A DNA stretch of 64,000 nt from JAKFWI01 sp031399165 (GTDB taxonomy: Bacteria > Pseudomonadota > Alphaproteobacteria > Caulobacterales > Aquidulcibacteraceae), in NCBI GenBank assembly GCA_031399165.1, contig JANNOO010000046.1, forward strand, positions 1 to 64,000. Reading direction: 5' to 3'. The notes under the pieces were generated by a model that made no database searches, was not told where the DNA came from, and saw only the letters and a list, made by a program, of their open reading frames with translations. The position numbers and the translations under genes are program-made. This document shows, piece by piece, positions 24,901 to 33,628 of the stretch; the stretch's first letter is position 1, and every line of letters begins with the position of its first letter.

Positions 24901-24963
24901 CTCACACCCCTCATCCGTCTCGCGCTGACGCGCGATCCACCTTCTCCCACAAGGGGAGAAGGA
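24901..24963. repeat. CTTCTCCC-type palindrome, unit 2 beside the lipoprotein gene
   Basis: ACACCCCTCATCCG leads into CCTTCTCCC-acaa-GGGGAGAAGG (24940-24962). It is the same element as 24031-24090 in the opposite orientation and lies between the lipoprotein gene and the convergent hypothetical gene. The flanking ~190 bases (24710-24900) hold no recognised gene. Confidence 0.8.
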
Positions 24964-24965
24964 CG

Positions 24966-25301
24966 CTAATCGTTTATGTCGCGCGCCGGCTTTCGCTCCG
25001 GCCGCTTCGCCCGTAGCGGCTTTCGCGGCTTGCCGCGCGCTTTCGCGGCGATCTCGCGTAGTTTTACGTGTTGCAGTTCGGAGAGCGCTTCCTCGGCGCG
25101 GCCCTTGGCCAGGTTGTGAAAAGCCGACCCGTATTTATCGAGCCGGCCTTCGACTTCACCGAGAAACGTGCGCTCCCAATCGGAATAATCCTCGGCGGCT
25201 TTGATCTCGCCGGTTTGCGGATTGGGCTCCGCCATCGCCGCGAGCTTGCGGACGATGCGCTTGGCTTTGCGCGTGCGTTTGGGATCAACCTCTCGCGGCA
25301 T
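24966..25301 (-). CDS. Small basic conserved hypothetical protein
   Basis: 111 aa, highly charged. N-terminus PREVDPKRTRKAKRIVRKLA and C-terminus KPRKPLRAKRPERKPAR are both basic; the middle (DYSDWERTFLGEVEGRLDKYGSA region) is acidic and helical. No named family. The lysine/arginine tails suggest nucleic-acid contact, but that is inference. It lies 21 bases past gapR on the same strand and is probably co-transcribed with it. Confidence 0.72.
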   Translation of the reverse strand: MPREVDPKRTRKAKRIVRKLAAMAEPNPQTGEIKAAEDYSDWERTFLGEVEGRLDKYGSAFHNLAKGRAEEALSELQHVKLREIAAKARGKPRKPLRAKRPERKPARDIND

Positions 25302-25322
25302 AAACCCCGATTAGCACAGTGA

Positions 25323-25664
25323 TCAAATATCGCCGAGCGCGTGGCGATAGAGGTCGATCATGTTTTCCTGCTCGATCCGTTCGTTCGCGTCCATCTTGCG
25401 CAGCGCGATCACCTTGCGCAGCGCCTTGGTGTCGTAACCCAGCGTCTTGGCTTCGGCGTAGGCTTCCTTGATGTCGTTGGCGACGCCGGATTTTTCTTCC
25501 GAGAGGGTTTCGATGCGCGCAACCATCTGGCGCAGCTTTTCCTTCGTCGTCGCTGTCAGGTTCTGCGCGGCGACCACTTCGGCCTGCTCGGCGAAGGCGG
25601 ATTCAGCGCGGGCGCGCGGTTTGCGTGCAGTTTGGGCGGCTTTTGCAGCAGGCTTCTTGTTCAT
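25323..25664 (-). CDS. gapR: GapR/DUF2312 nucleoid-associated protein
   Basis: 113 aa. The DUF2312 core is clear: KEKLRQMVARIETLSEEK, then AYAEAKTLGYDTKALRKVI and a final DLYRHALG. In Caulobacter GapR is a dimeric/tetrameric protein that clamps overtwisted DNA ahead of polymerases and is needed for replication and division. This copy has an extra ~30-residue N-terminus rich in Lys/Ala (NKKPAAKAAQTARKPRA), a plausible DNA-binding tail or an overlong start. Confidence 0.92.
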   Translation of the reverse strand: MNKKPAAKAAQTARKPRARAESAFAEQAEVVAAQNLTATTKEKLRQMVARIETLSEEKSGVANDIKEAYAEAKTLGYDTKALRKVIALRKMDANERIEQENMIDLYRHALGDI

Positions 25665-25780
25665 GACTTTCCCTTGGAAACAGGCATCACGCTAGACAAT
25701 GGGCGCGCGCGCTCCAATTGGCCCGGAGGCCTTTCCCAGCGTTCGCTCACAATAATGCGCTGTTGATTCGGCGGCGAGAT

Positions 25781-26338
25781 TTAGGCAGCGCCGCCTTCGA
25801 CCTGCGGCTTGAGCCGGGCCACGCCCTGCTTGGCCTGCTCCATGAATGGCGCGATTTCCAGCGCCATATTGTAGGCCTCCAGCGCTGCGCGCTCCTGGCC
25901 CATGCTTTCGTACACGGTGGCGAGGCCGACGAGCGCGCCGAAATGGCGCGGCTCGCGCTTTAGCGCGTCCTCGATGTCGGCGATGGCGGCGGCCCGGTCG
26001 TCGGCGTTGAAGGCCAGCACGGCGCGCCGGTTATAGACCTCGGCATAGTCGGGCAGGATTTGCACCGCCTGATCCAGCAGAGCGCGGGCGAGCGTTATAT
26101 CGCCCGTGGCTTCAGCGGCTTGGGACCGCTCAAGCAGGATATCGACCGTGGCGCTGCCGGATTCCGCCCAGATGCGCCAGATGCGCGCCTCGATCCCGGA
26201 AGACGTCTCCGCGTCTGGCGCGGCCTTCAGTTCGGTGAACAAAGGATCGAGCCGCGGATCGGTCTTGTACTTGCGCGCCTCGGGGCCGCAGGCCGCGAGC
26301 GTCAGACCGAGGCAGAGGGCAATAACCAGACTGCGCAT
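25781..26338 (-). CDS. TPR lipoprotein
   Basis: About 185 aa from the ATG giving MRSLVIALCLGLTLAACG, with lipobox LAAC. Several tetratricopeptide repeats follow: ATGDITLARALLDQAVQILP, EVYNRRAVLAFNADDRAAAIADIEDAL and LATVYESMGQERAALEAY. A membrane-anchored periplasmic scaffold is likely; partner unknown. The extra 16 upstream codons of the open frame are not signal-like. Confidence 0.85.
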   Translation of the reverse strand: MRSLVIALCLGLTLAACGPEARKYKTDPRLDPLFTELKAAPDAETSSGIEARIWRIWAESGSATVDILLERSQAAEATGDITLARALLDQAVQILPDYAEVYNRRAVLAFNADDRAAAIADIEDALKREPRHFGALVGLATVYESMGQERAALEAYNMALEIAPFMEQAKQGVARLKPQVEGGAA

Positions 26339-26402
26339 ACGAAATAGATACTCCACCGCGCGCGTGGCGGAAGAGGCCATCCTCACAATGTCGTGGACGT
26401 GA

Positions 26403-26528
26403 TCAGCCTTGCTTGGCTTTGTAGCGCGGCGCGACCTTATTAATCACATAGACCCGGCCCTTGCGCCGCACGATCCGGCAAGCGCGGTGGCGCGTCTTCA
26501 GGGATCGCAGTGAGGACTTAACTTTCAT
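26403..26528 (-). CDS. rpmJ: Large ribosomal subunit protein bL36
   Basis: 41 aa. MKVKSSLRSLKTRHRACRIV then RRKGRVYVINKVAPRYKAKQ: the L36 pattern typical of alphaproteobacteria. Only one cysteine remains, so it lacks the zinc ribbon (C-minus type). It stands alone, 65 bases from the TPR lipoprotein gene on the same strand. Confidence 0.95.
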   Translation of the reverse strand: MKVKSSLRSLKTRHRACRIVRRKGRVYVINKVAPRYKAKQG

Positions 26529-26670
26529 GGGTCGGCCGCCGGCTCAAATTTGAAGGCGCGGGATAAGGGGCCCGTCGCGCAGTGTCAAGAACGACAAGGC
26601 CCGGAATAGCCGCCCGCGCGTTGCCCCATAAGGCTCGGCGTCCTAGCCTTGGCGAGTCGGAGAGATAAAT

Positions 26671-28215
26671 TTGCTGGTTCGTGGGTTACGAGGTCTGGCG
26701 GCGGCGGGCGCCCCCGTCCTGGCTTTGGCGCTGGCGGCGGCCAGTTTACTTGGCGAGCGCGCGCCGGCCCAGACGGTAGCCCCGCCAGCGCCGGTGCTGT
26801 CCTTTACCTCATCCAGCGATGCCGGGTTTGACGCCTGGCGGAGCGATTTCGCGGCTCGCGCTATAGCCATGGGGCGCCGGCCCGCCGTGGTGCAGACGCT
26901 GCTCTCGGGTCTCGCGCCCGATCCCCGGATCATTGCCCAGGACCAGAATCAAGCCGAATTCGTCCGCCCGCCCTGGGACTACATAAACGGGGCGGTCTCG
27001 GCGCAGCGCGTGCAACAGGGTCTGAGCCGGCGCGCGGAACATGCCGCGTTGTTCGCCCAAGTGCAGGAGCGCTATGGCGTCGACGCGGACATCATCGCCA
27101 GCATCTGGGCGGTGGAAACCAATTACGGCACGGCGGACCTGAACTACAGCGCCGCCAATGCGCTCGCGACCTTGGCTTACGATCAGCGCCGCCGCGCGCG
27201 GTTCGAAGGCTTCTTTCTGGCTCTGATCGAAATGGTCGAGCGTGGCTATGCTGGGCCGGCGGAGCTGAAAAGCTCGTGGGCCGGCGCCCTCGGCCAGCCG
27301 CAATTCATGCCGGATATGTATCTATCTACCGCCGCTGATTGGGATGGCGACGGGCGGCGCGACATCTGGACCAATACCGGCGATGTGCTCGCCTCGATCG
27401 CCAATTATCTTGCCAAACATGGCTGGCGGCGCGGCGATCCTGTGTTCGAAGAAGTTCGGCTGCCGGCCAATTTTGATTATGCCCTGGCCGACAATAGCGC
27501 GCGCCGGCTCAGCGAATGGCAAAGCCGCGGCGTGTTGCGCGTCTCTGGCGCGCAATGGAACCCCGTCGAGGCGGGCCTAACGGCGCAGCTTCATCTGCCG
27601 GCTGGCTGGCAGGGTCCGGCGCTGCTGTTGTTCGAAAATTTCAGTGTCATCAAGACCTACAATAATTCGGATCGCTATGCGCTGGCAGTGGCGCTGCTGG
27701 CGCGCGGGTTCAAGGGACAGGGCGGGCTAGTGCGCCCCTGGCCGACGCAACTCGGCGCGTTGCATCGCGATGATATCCTGACCCTGCAACAATCGCTCAA
27801 CCGTATCGGCTATAACGCTGGCGCGCCGGACGGGATGTTTGGCTCGAGCACGCGGCGCGCCGTGCGCTCGTTCCAGCAGGCCAATTCCATGCCGGCTGAC
27901 GGCTATCCCACGGACGCCTTGCTCGACCGGGTTCGCGCGCTCGATCCTGAGGCGGCCGCAGCGGCTCCCAAGCCAAGCGCAAAGGCGCAACTGGAACTAG
28001 AGCGGTCCGGGGCCAGAGCGCTGACCAGGGCGCAAATAAAGCAATTGCAGCGCAATCTGAATGCGCTGGGGTATAGGCTTGGCCCCCCCAACGGGCTCGC
28101 TGGGCCAAGGACCCGGGCGGCGATCGAAGCTGAAGAAAACAAGCTGGGTCTAACCCCCAGCGGCCGGGCCACGACCTTTATCCTGGCCCAGACCCGCAAG
28201 CGCCTCGGCCGTTAG
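26671..28215 (+). CDS. Lytic murein transglycosylase, MltB family, with two peptidoglycan-binding domains
   Basis: 514 aa, TTG start after GGAGAGAT. Signal peptide (LRGLAAAGAPVLALALAAAS), then the SLT-2 domain: VERYGVDADIIASIWAVETN carries the catalytic Glu (here AVETNYG), followed by GAPGQPQFMP-type GALGQPQFMPDMYLSTAADWDGDGRRDIW. Two C-terminal peptidoglycan-binding domains follow (LQQSLNRIGYNAGAPDGMFG and LQRNLNALGYRLGPPNGLAG). It cleaves glycan strands to 1,6-anhydro-muropeptides during wall remodelling. Confidence 0.93.
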   Translation: MLVRGLRGLAAAGAPVLALALAAASLLGERAPAQTVAPPAPVLSFTSSSDAGFDAWRSDFAARAIAMGRRPAVVQTLLSGLAPDPRIIAQDQNQAEFVRPPWDYINGAVSAQRVQQGLSRRAEHAALFAQVQERYGVDADIIASIWAVETNYGTADLNYSAANALATLAYDQRRRARFEGFFLALIEMVERGYAGPAELKSSWAGALGQPQFMPDMYLSTAADWDGDGRRDIWTNTGDVLASIANYLAKHGWRRGDPVFEEVRLPANFDYALADNSARRLSEWQSRGVLRVSGAQWNPVEAGLTAQLHLPAGWQGPALLLFENFSVIKTYNNSDRYALAVALLARGFKGQGGLVRPWPTQLGALHRDDILTLQQSLNRIGYNAGAPDGMFGSSTRRAVRSFQQANSMPADGYPTDALLDRVRALDPEAAAAAPKPSAKAQLELERSGARALTRAQIKQLQRNLNALGYRLGPPNGLAGPRTRAAIEAEENKLGLTPSGRATTFILAQTRKRLGR

Positions 28216-28281
28216 AAACGGTAACGGAAACGGCGCGTTAAGCCTGCCGCGCTAAGCCTCGAAAGGCGTAGCGGGGGTTTC

Positions 28282-29154
28282 GTGGTCCAGATTGTCGGCA
28301 TCGTTTTCGTATTCGCCATGGTGTTCGGCGGGTACATTTTGGCCGGCGGCCACATGGAGGTTATCCTCCATTCGCTTCCCTTTGAGCTGATGATGATCGG
28401 CGGCGCGGCCGTGGGCCAGCTACTGATCGGCAACGATTTGAGCACGGTTAAGGGCGTGGGGGGGGACTTCGCCAAGTTGCTGTCCGGCCCAAAATGGAAG
28501 AAGCAGGACTACCAGGACCTCCTGTCGCTGCTTTTTACGCTGACCAAGCTGGTTAAGACCAAGGGTGTCGTCGCGCTTGAGCCGCACATCGAAAAGCCCG
28601 AAGAAAGTAAGATATTTCAAAGCTATCCTAAGATTTTGAAGGATCATTTCGCGGTCGATTTCATCTGCGACACGTTCCGGATGACGACCATGAACCTCGA
28701 CGATCCGCATCAGATCGAGGATGCGATGGAATCCCAGCTCGAAAAGCACCATCACGAATCGCTGCGGCCGTCGCACGCCCTGCAGGGCATGGCCGACGCC
28801 CTGCCGGCCCTGGGAATCGTCGCCGCTGTGCTCGGCATCATCAAGACCATGGGCGCGATCAACGAGCCGCCGGAAAAATTGGGCACGATGATCGGCTCGG
28901 CGCTGGTGGGCACCTTCCTGGGCGTGTTCCTCGCCTATGGCTTTGTCGGCCCGTTCGCCACCCGGCTAAACGCCATCCACGAAGAAGACGCCTGTTTTTA
29001 CAAGATCATAAAGGCGGTCCTGGTCGCCCACCTGCACGGTAACGCGGCCCAGATTTCGGTCGAGATCGGCCGGGGCGGCGTACCGAGTGCGATGCAGCCC
29101 TCCTTCGCCCAGTTGGAAGAAGCCGTGGCCCAGGCGGCGCAGCAAGCAGCGTAG
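28282..29154 (+). CDS. motA: Flagellar stator protein MotA
   Basis: 290 aa, GTG start. Four membrane segments: VQIVGIVFVFAMVFGGYILAG-type helix 1 (shown as IVGIVFVFAMVFGGYILAG), FELMMIGGAAVGQLLIG, then after a large cytoplasmic loop (LLSLLFTLTKLVKTKG, FRMTTMNLDDPHQIED) LPALGIVAAVLGIIKTMG and LVGTFLGVFLAYGFVGPFA. With MotB it forms the proton-driven stator. No motB or other flagellar gene is adjacent. Confidence 0.95.
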   Translation: MVQIVGIVFVFAMVFGGYILAGGHMEVILHSLPFELMMIGGAAVGQLLIGNDLSTVKGVGGDFAKLLSGPKWKKQDYQDLLSLLFTLTKLVKTKGVVALEPHIEKPEESKIFQSYPKILKDHFAVDFICDTFRMTTMNLDDPHQIEDAMESQLEKHHHESLRPSHALQGMADALPALGIVAAVLGIIKTMGAINEPPEKLGTMIGSALVGTFLGVFLAYGFVGPFATRLNAIHEEDACFYKIIKAVLVAHLHGNAAQISVEIGRGGVPSAMQPSFAQLEEAVAQAAQQAA

Positions 29155-29261
29155 GCGCCGCGGTAAAACTGGGTAGCCAAAGGCTTGCGCGTTCGCCCGC
29201 GCTCTCATATGCGTTGCGTTCGGTGTCGAGATTCGATGCCGGGACGAGAGGATATATCCAA

Positions 29262-29444
29262 ATGAGCAATCGCAAACTGGGCATCGCTGCCCTTCTGGCC
29301 GCCGCCGTCACCTTCGGCGTCGCCGCTTGCGGCCCGCAGCCAGCTGAAGAAGCCGCGCCGCCGGCTGAAACGACTGAAGTTGCGCCGCCGATGGACGTGC
29401 CGTCGGTAGCCGTTGAATCGGCTGCTCCGTCGGTCACGCCGTAA
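29262..29444 (+). CDS. Small proline-rich lipoprotein
   Basis: 60 aa from MSNRKLGIAALLAAAVTFGV; lipobox VAACG. The mature part is 35 residues of Pro, Ala, Glu and Val with no fold, similar to entericidin-like or tether lipoproteins. It ends just before a strong terminator. Function unknown; expression is plausible from its spacing and terminator. Confidence 0.7.
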   Translation: MSNRKLGIAALLAAAVTFGVAACGPQPAEEAAPPAETTEVAPPMDVPSVAVESAAPSVTP

Positions 29445-29469
29445 TAGGCAGCACGACAGTGCTAAAAAG

Positions 29470-29503
29470 CGGGCCGTCCGAAAGGGCGGCCCGTTTTGTT
29501 TTG
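29470..29503 (+). terminator. Rho-independent terminator after the small lipoprotein gene
   Basis: CGGGCCGTCC, GAAA tetraloop, GGGCGGCCCG (10 bp with one G-U pair), followed by TTTTGTTTT. One of the clearest intrinsic terminators in the window; ends the motA/lipoprotein transcript before mnmC. Confidence 0.88.
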
Positions 29504-29519
29504 AGCTGATCCCAAACCG

Positions 29520-31391
29520 ATGAGCCGTATCCCCGCAGCGCCGGACGTGTTTTGGGATGAAAGCGGCGCGCTGGTCTCGCGCGCGTATGGCGACGTCTAT
29601 TTTTCACGCGCGGGCGGGCTTGAAGAAGCGCGCGGCGTTTTTCTCGCCGGGTGCGGCTTGCCGGAGCGCTGGGTAGGCCGTACGCGCTTTGCGATTGGCG
29701 AACTGGGTTTCGGCAGCGGCCTCAATGCGCTGGCGGCATGGGAGATGTGGCGGCGCGCGCGGGCGCCCGGCGCGGTGCTGCATTTCGTTTCGGTCGAGCA
29801 ATTTCCGCTGGAGCGCGCGGATGCGGCGCGTGTGCTGGCGGCGTTTCCCGAACTCGCATCGCTTGCCGAAAAGCTGCTTGCCGCGTGGCCGGTGCGGGCG
29901 GCTGGGCCGCAGCGTCTGTGGTTCGCTGAGGATGGGTTCGCGCTGACCGTGATCCACGGCGAAGCGCAAGAAGCGCTCGCGCACGCAACCGGGTCGTTCG
30001 ATGCGTGGTTTCTCGATGGCTTCGCGCCGTCGCGCAATCCGCAACTCTGGTCGCCAGCGCTGATGCAGCGCGTTGCGGCGCTCTCGGCGCCCGATACGCG
30101 CGCCGCGACATATTCCGTCGCCGCCGCCGCGCGCGCCGCACTGGAGAGCGCGGGCTTTGTCACCGAAAAACGTCCGGGCTTCGGCAGGAAGAAAGAACGG
30201 CTGGAGGCGCGACTGACAACACCGCCGCAACAAGCGTTTCCGCTTTATCCTTACGCCGCTGCGACAACGAAACGTGTGGCCGTCATCGGCGCCGGGATTG
30301 CGGGCGCCGCGTTGGCGCTCTCGCTCACGCGGCGCGGGATCGCGGCGGATGTGTATGATGGCGCCGGCGCGCGTCAGGGGGCGAGTGGCGCGCCGGCGGC
30401 GCTGATGATGCCGCGCCTGGAGCGCACGGACACGCCGCTCGCGCGGCTGCATCTTGCCGCCTACCTTTATGCGCGGCGTGAATTTGCGGCGCTTGGCGAA
30501 GCAGCGTTCAAGCCGGTGGGCGTGGAGCAGCGCGCGTCGCAGGATCGCGATCCGGAAACCTTCGCCGCCATTGCCGCCGATCCGCCTTTGCCGCGCGACT
30601 GGCTGGAAACCCGCGAAGGCGCGTTGTTTCATCCCAGGGCGGGCGTGGTAACGCCAGCCGCTATTGTGGATGCCTGGCTCGCTGGTGCGCATTTGCACAA
30701 GCGCGACATCATTGCTGTCGAGCGGCAGGGCGCGCGATGGGTGCTGCGCGACGATCAGGGCGCCGCTGGCGAAGCAGATGTTGTGATCCTGGCCTGTGGC
30801 CCCGGCCTTGCGCGGTTTGTGCAGGCGCAATTCCTGCCGCTGCGGTTTTCGCGCGGGCAGATCGATTGGGCGCGCATTGATGGCGCATCACTTTCTCACG
30901 CGATCGCGGGCGGCGCTTATGCAGCGCCGTTTCGCGATGGCGTCGTTTTCGGCGCTACGTTCGATCGCGTGGATGCAGATGCGAGCGTAGCCGCTTCGGC
31001 GGAATCGACTGCGGAAAATCTGGACGCGCTAGCCGAACTGCTTCCTGACATCCGGCTTGACCGCAAGCATTGCGGCGCGCGCGCGGCGGTGCGGGTATCG
31101 ACGCCGGACGTGGCGCCGGTGGCGGGGATGCTGCCGGACGATCAGGCGTGGCGCGCGCGGTTCGAGGCGCTGCGTCATGGCGGCCGGGTCGATCTGTCCT
31201 CGCCGGCGCCGGCGCATGGCGGGCTCTACGGGCTGGGCGCATTGGGTGCGCGCGGCTTTTTGCTGGCGCCGTTACTGGCCGAGCGCATCGTCAGTGAAAT
31301 ATGCGGCGAGCCTGCGCCGCTGGACAGCGGCGCAATGGACAGCGCCCATCCAGCACGGTTCCTTGAGCGCGCATTACGGCGCGGCGCGTGA
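29520..31391 (+). CDS. mnmC: Bifunctional tRNA mnm5s2U34 methyltransferase/oxidoreductase MnmC
   Basis: 623 aa, full-length fusion. Residues ~1-235 are the MnmD methyltransferase (IGELGFGSGLNALAAWEM, WFLDGFAPSRNPQLWS); from ~243 an FAD-dependent oxidoreductase (VAVIGAGIAGAALALSLTRR, GVVTPAAIVDAWL, GGLYGLGALGARGFLLAPLLAE). It converts cmnm5U34 to nm5U and then mnm5U at the tRNA wobble position. Stop overlaps the convergent MFS gene by 18 bases. Confidence 0.95.
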   Translation: MSRIPAAPDVFWDESGALVSRAYGDVYFSRAGGLEEARGVFLAGCGLPERWVGRTRFAIGELGFGSGLNALAAWEMWRRARAPGAVLHFVSVEQFPLERADAARVLAAFPELASLAEKLLAAWPVRAAGPQRLWFAEDGFALTVIHGEAQEALAHATGSFDAWFLDGFAPSRNPQLWSPALMQRVAALSAPDTRAATYSVAAAARAALESAGFVTEKRPGFGRKKERLEARLTTPPQQAFPLYPYAAATTKRVAVIGAGIAGAALALSLTRRGIAADVYDGAGARQGASGAPAALMMPRLERTDTPLARLHLAAYLYARREFAALGEAAFKPVGVEQRASQDRDPETFAAIAADPPLPRDWLETREGALFHPRAGVVTPAAIVDAWLAGAHLHKRDIIAVERQGARWVLRDDQGAAGEADVVILACGPGLARFVQAQFLPLRFSRGQIDWARIDGASLSHAIAGGAYAAPFRDGVVFGATFDRVDADASVAASAESTAENLDALAELLPDIRLDRKHCGARAAVRVSTPDVAPVAGMLPDDQAWRARFEALRHGGRVDLSSPAPAHGGLYGLGALGARGFLLAPLLAERIVSEICGEPAPLDSGAMDSAHPARFLERALRRGA

Positions 31392-32708
31392 TTCCAGCTC
31401 GGCGCGCAGCGCGCGCTGGCGGGCTTCATCGAGCGGGTGGAAGCGCAGCAGCCAGGCGGCCAGGCCATACAGCACGGCTTGCGGCGCGACGATCAGCGCG
31501 GTGAGCGCGGCCAGCGCCAGCGGCGTGTTGTTTGCGCCGAGGCGCCCGTCGAAGCCGGATAGCGCCAGGACCGCGAAGGTGAGCGGGCCAAGCGCGGCGC
31601 CGGCTTTCGATGTCGTGAGCAAAAGGCCGAAAAACAGCCCCGCGCGGCGCGTCCCTGTTTTGGCCTCGTCCTCATCGACGACATCCACCATCATGGCGCG
31701 CAGCAGAAAGATGTGCGCGCCATTCGGCAGGCCAGCGAGGAAAATGCCGATGGCGGCGATCCAGAACACGTTCGGCGGCAGAAACGGCAGCGTCAGAGCC
31801 GCGATCGCGGCGTAGGCGCAAGCCAGCGACAAAGTGCGATGCTTGGAGCCCGATTTCGCCACGCGCATCCACAGCGGCACGCCCGCGAGCGCGGCGACGA
31901 AATAGATCAGCACCAGCAATTCGGCCTGCCGCTCAAAGTCAAGATGATATTGGAAGTAGAACAGGAACAGGCTGCCGGCCACGCCTTGCGAAACGCCAAC
32001 GGCGAAATCGGCGGCGAGCACAAAACGCAAGGCGCGATTTTCCGCGATCGCGGAAACCGCGGCGCGCCAGCCTATGCGTTCGGCGTGCGTGCGTTGCGGC
32101 TCCGGCGTAAAGGCGATGGCGGGCAGCATGGTCAGCGGCAGCGCGGCGATCAGCACCCAGCCCATCAACTGCACGCGCGTTTCCAGCGCGCCGATACCCG
32201 CCATGCCGGCGATGGCCGGCAGAATGAGAACGGTGATCGTGCCTGCTGCGCTGGCCGCCTGCACGAATCCCAGAATGCGCGTGCGGCCATGATAGTCCGG
32301 CGCCAATTCGCCGGCCCAGCCCAGATGCGCAATCAGCAATGCCGAATAGACGGCGTACATGGCCAAGACCGAAGCGCCGATCAGGATCGGTGAGGCGCCG
32401 GGCCGCCAGCCGATGAACACCAGCCAGATCAGCCCGCACAGCGGCAGCAAGCCCAGCAGCAGCCACGCCTTGCGCGGGCCAAGCCGCGCGCGCGTGCGAT
32501 CCTGCAGGCCGCCAAGCAGCGGGTCGATGATGATGTCGCTAACGCGCGACAGCAGAAAGATCACTGACACGGCCGCCAGCGGTACGCCCAGCGTCGCGTT
32601 GAAATAGGCCGGCAGAAACACAAGCGGCGGCAGCGCGATTGCCCCCAACGGCCCACCAGGAAGGATAAAGGCGAGGCTTTGGGCGCGCGTGAGCTTGGGG
32701 GCGTTCAA
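31374..32708 (-). CDS. MFS transporter, GPH (glycoside-pentoside-hexuronide) type
   Basis: 444 aa, twelve membrane helices. SDIIIDPLLGGLQDRTRARLGPRKAWLL carries the GPH/MFS signature between helices 2 and 3 (parts: SDIIIDPLLGGLQDRTR, GPRKAWLLLG). GELAPDYHGRTRILGFVQA and MMVDVVDEDEAKTGTRRAG are the internal repeats of this signature. It likely symports a sugar or sugar acid with a cation. A minus-strand neighbour of a SuhB-like phosphatase, with a degenerate palindromic repeat between. Confidence 0.9.
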   Translation of the reverse strand: MNAPKLTRAQSLAFILPGGPLGAIALPPLVFLPAYFNATLGVPLAAVSVIFLLSRVSDIIIDPLLGGLQDRTRARLGPRKAWLLLGLLPLCGLIWLVFIGWRPGASPILIGASVLAMYAVYSALLIAHLGWAGELAPDYHGRTRILGFVQAASAAGTITVLILPAIAGMAGIGALETRVQLMGWVLIAALPLTMLPAIAFTPEPQRTHAERIGWRAAVSAIAENRALRFVLAADFAVGVSQGVAGSLFLFYFQYHLDFERQAELLVLIYFVAALAGVPLWMRVAKSGSKHRTLSLACAYAAIAALTLPFLPPNVFWIAAIGIFLAGLPNGAHIFLLRAMMVDVVDEDEAKTGTRRAGLFFGLLLTTSKAGAALGPLTFAVLALSGFDGRLGANNTPLALAALTALIVAPQAVLYGLAAWLLRFHPLDEARQRALRAELESRAAP

Positions 32709-32725
32709 GATGACAAGGCAGTAAG

Positions 32726-32748
32726 CCTTTTCCCCTTGTGAGAGAAGG
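32726..32748. repeat. Degenerate CTTCTCCC-type palindrome
   Basis: CCTTTTCCCCTTGTGAGAGAAGG matches the copy at 24040-24062 with a few changes (T for C in one arm, A for G in the other). Lies between two minus-strand genes. Confidence 0.6.
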
Positions 32749-32750
32749 GA

Positions 32751-33548
32751 TCAGCGCCCCAAAACCAACTTCTGCATCGGTTCTATCAGCTTTTCATTAG
32801 CGGCGATGATCGAGCCGGTGTTCATGAAATCGGCGCCGTCGAGTTCGCGGACATAGCCGCCCGCTTCCCGCACGATGATCGCGCCGGCGGCGATATCCCA
32901 CGGAGAAAGGTCGCGCTCCCAATAGCAGTCAAGACGTCCGGCGGCGACGTAAGATAGATCGAGCGCCGCCGAACCAAACCGGCGCAGGCCCGCGCAGCTT
33001 ATGTTGACGCGCGAGATCTCAGCTTCGAATTGCGCGCGCCGGGAATCGTCGCGCACCGTGGCGGGCGTGACGCCGGTGACGACGAGCGCTTCGGCAACAT
33101 CCTTGCGCGCAGACACACGCAGGCGCCGGTCGTTCACATAGGCGCCGGCGCCTTTCTCGGCCCAGAATAATTCGTCCTTGATCACATCGTAGACGATTCC
33201 GGCAATCAATTCCTTCTCGCGCTCAAGGCCGATCGAGATCGAGAAATGCGGCACGCCGTGCATGAAGTTCATGGTGCCGTCGAGCGGATCGACGATGAAG
33301 CGGTGTGTTTTGTCGGTGCCTTCCACGGCGCCGCGTTCTTCCATCAGGAAGCCATAACCGGGGCGGGCTCTGCTCAATTCCTCGAAGATAATCTTTTCGG
33401 ACTTGTGGTCGGAAGCGGTGACGAAATCGCCCGGCCCCTTGCGCGACACCTGAAGGTTTTCAATCTCCCCGAAATCGCGTGCGAGCCCACGCGCAGCCTT
33501 GCGTGCGGCGGCGATCATAACGGTCAGCAGGGCGGAGGTTTGCGGCAT
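32751..33548 (-). CDS. suhB: Inositol monophosphatase family protein (SuhB-like)
   Basis: 265 aa. Mg-dependent phosphatase motifs: EERG (here FLMEERGAVEG), DPLDGTMNFMHGVP (normally DPLDGTTNF, one Thr to Met) and the second metal site SPWDIAAGAIIVREAGG. Substrate may be inositol-1-phosphate or a related sugar phosphate; in E. coli SuhB also supports rRNA antitermination. The symbol reflects family resemblance only. Confidence 0.88.
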   Translation of the reverse strand: MPQTSALLTVMIAAARKAARGLARDFGEIENLQVSRKGPGDFVTASDHKSEKIIFEELSRARPGYGFLMEERGAVEGTDKTHRFIVDPLDGTMNFMHGVPHFSISIGLEREKELIAGIVYDVIKDELFWAEKGAGAYVNDRRLRVSARKDVAEALVVTGVTPATVRDDSRRAQFEAEISRVNISCAGLRRFGSAALDLSYVAAGRLDCYWERDLSPWDIAAGAIIVREAGGYVRELDGADFMNTGSIIAANEKLIEPMQKLVLGR

Positions 33549-33628
33549 CGGCGCGAGGTATCAGCGCGCCCGCCCCGGAGCAAGCGTAGACCATCGCGCC
33601 AGGATGGGACCTGGCTGCGCTGCCGTGC

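Noticed and set aside
29604..30830. 408-aa minus-strand ORF opposite mnmC
   Set aside because: Arg/His-rich, no domain, lies fully inside the well-supported MnmC gene. An effect of high GC.
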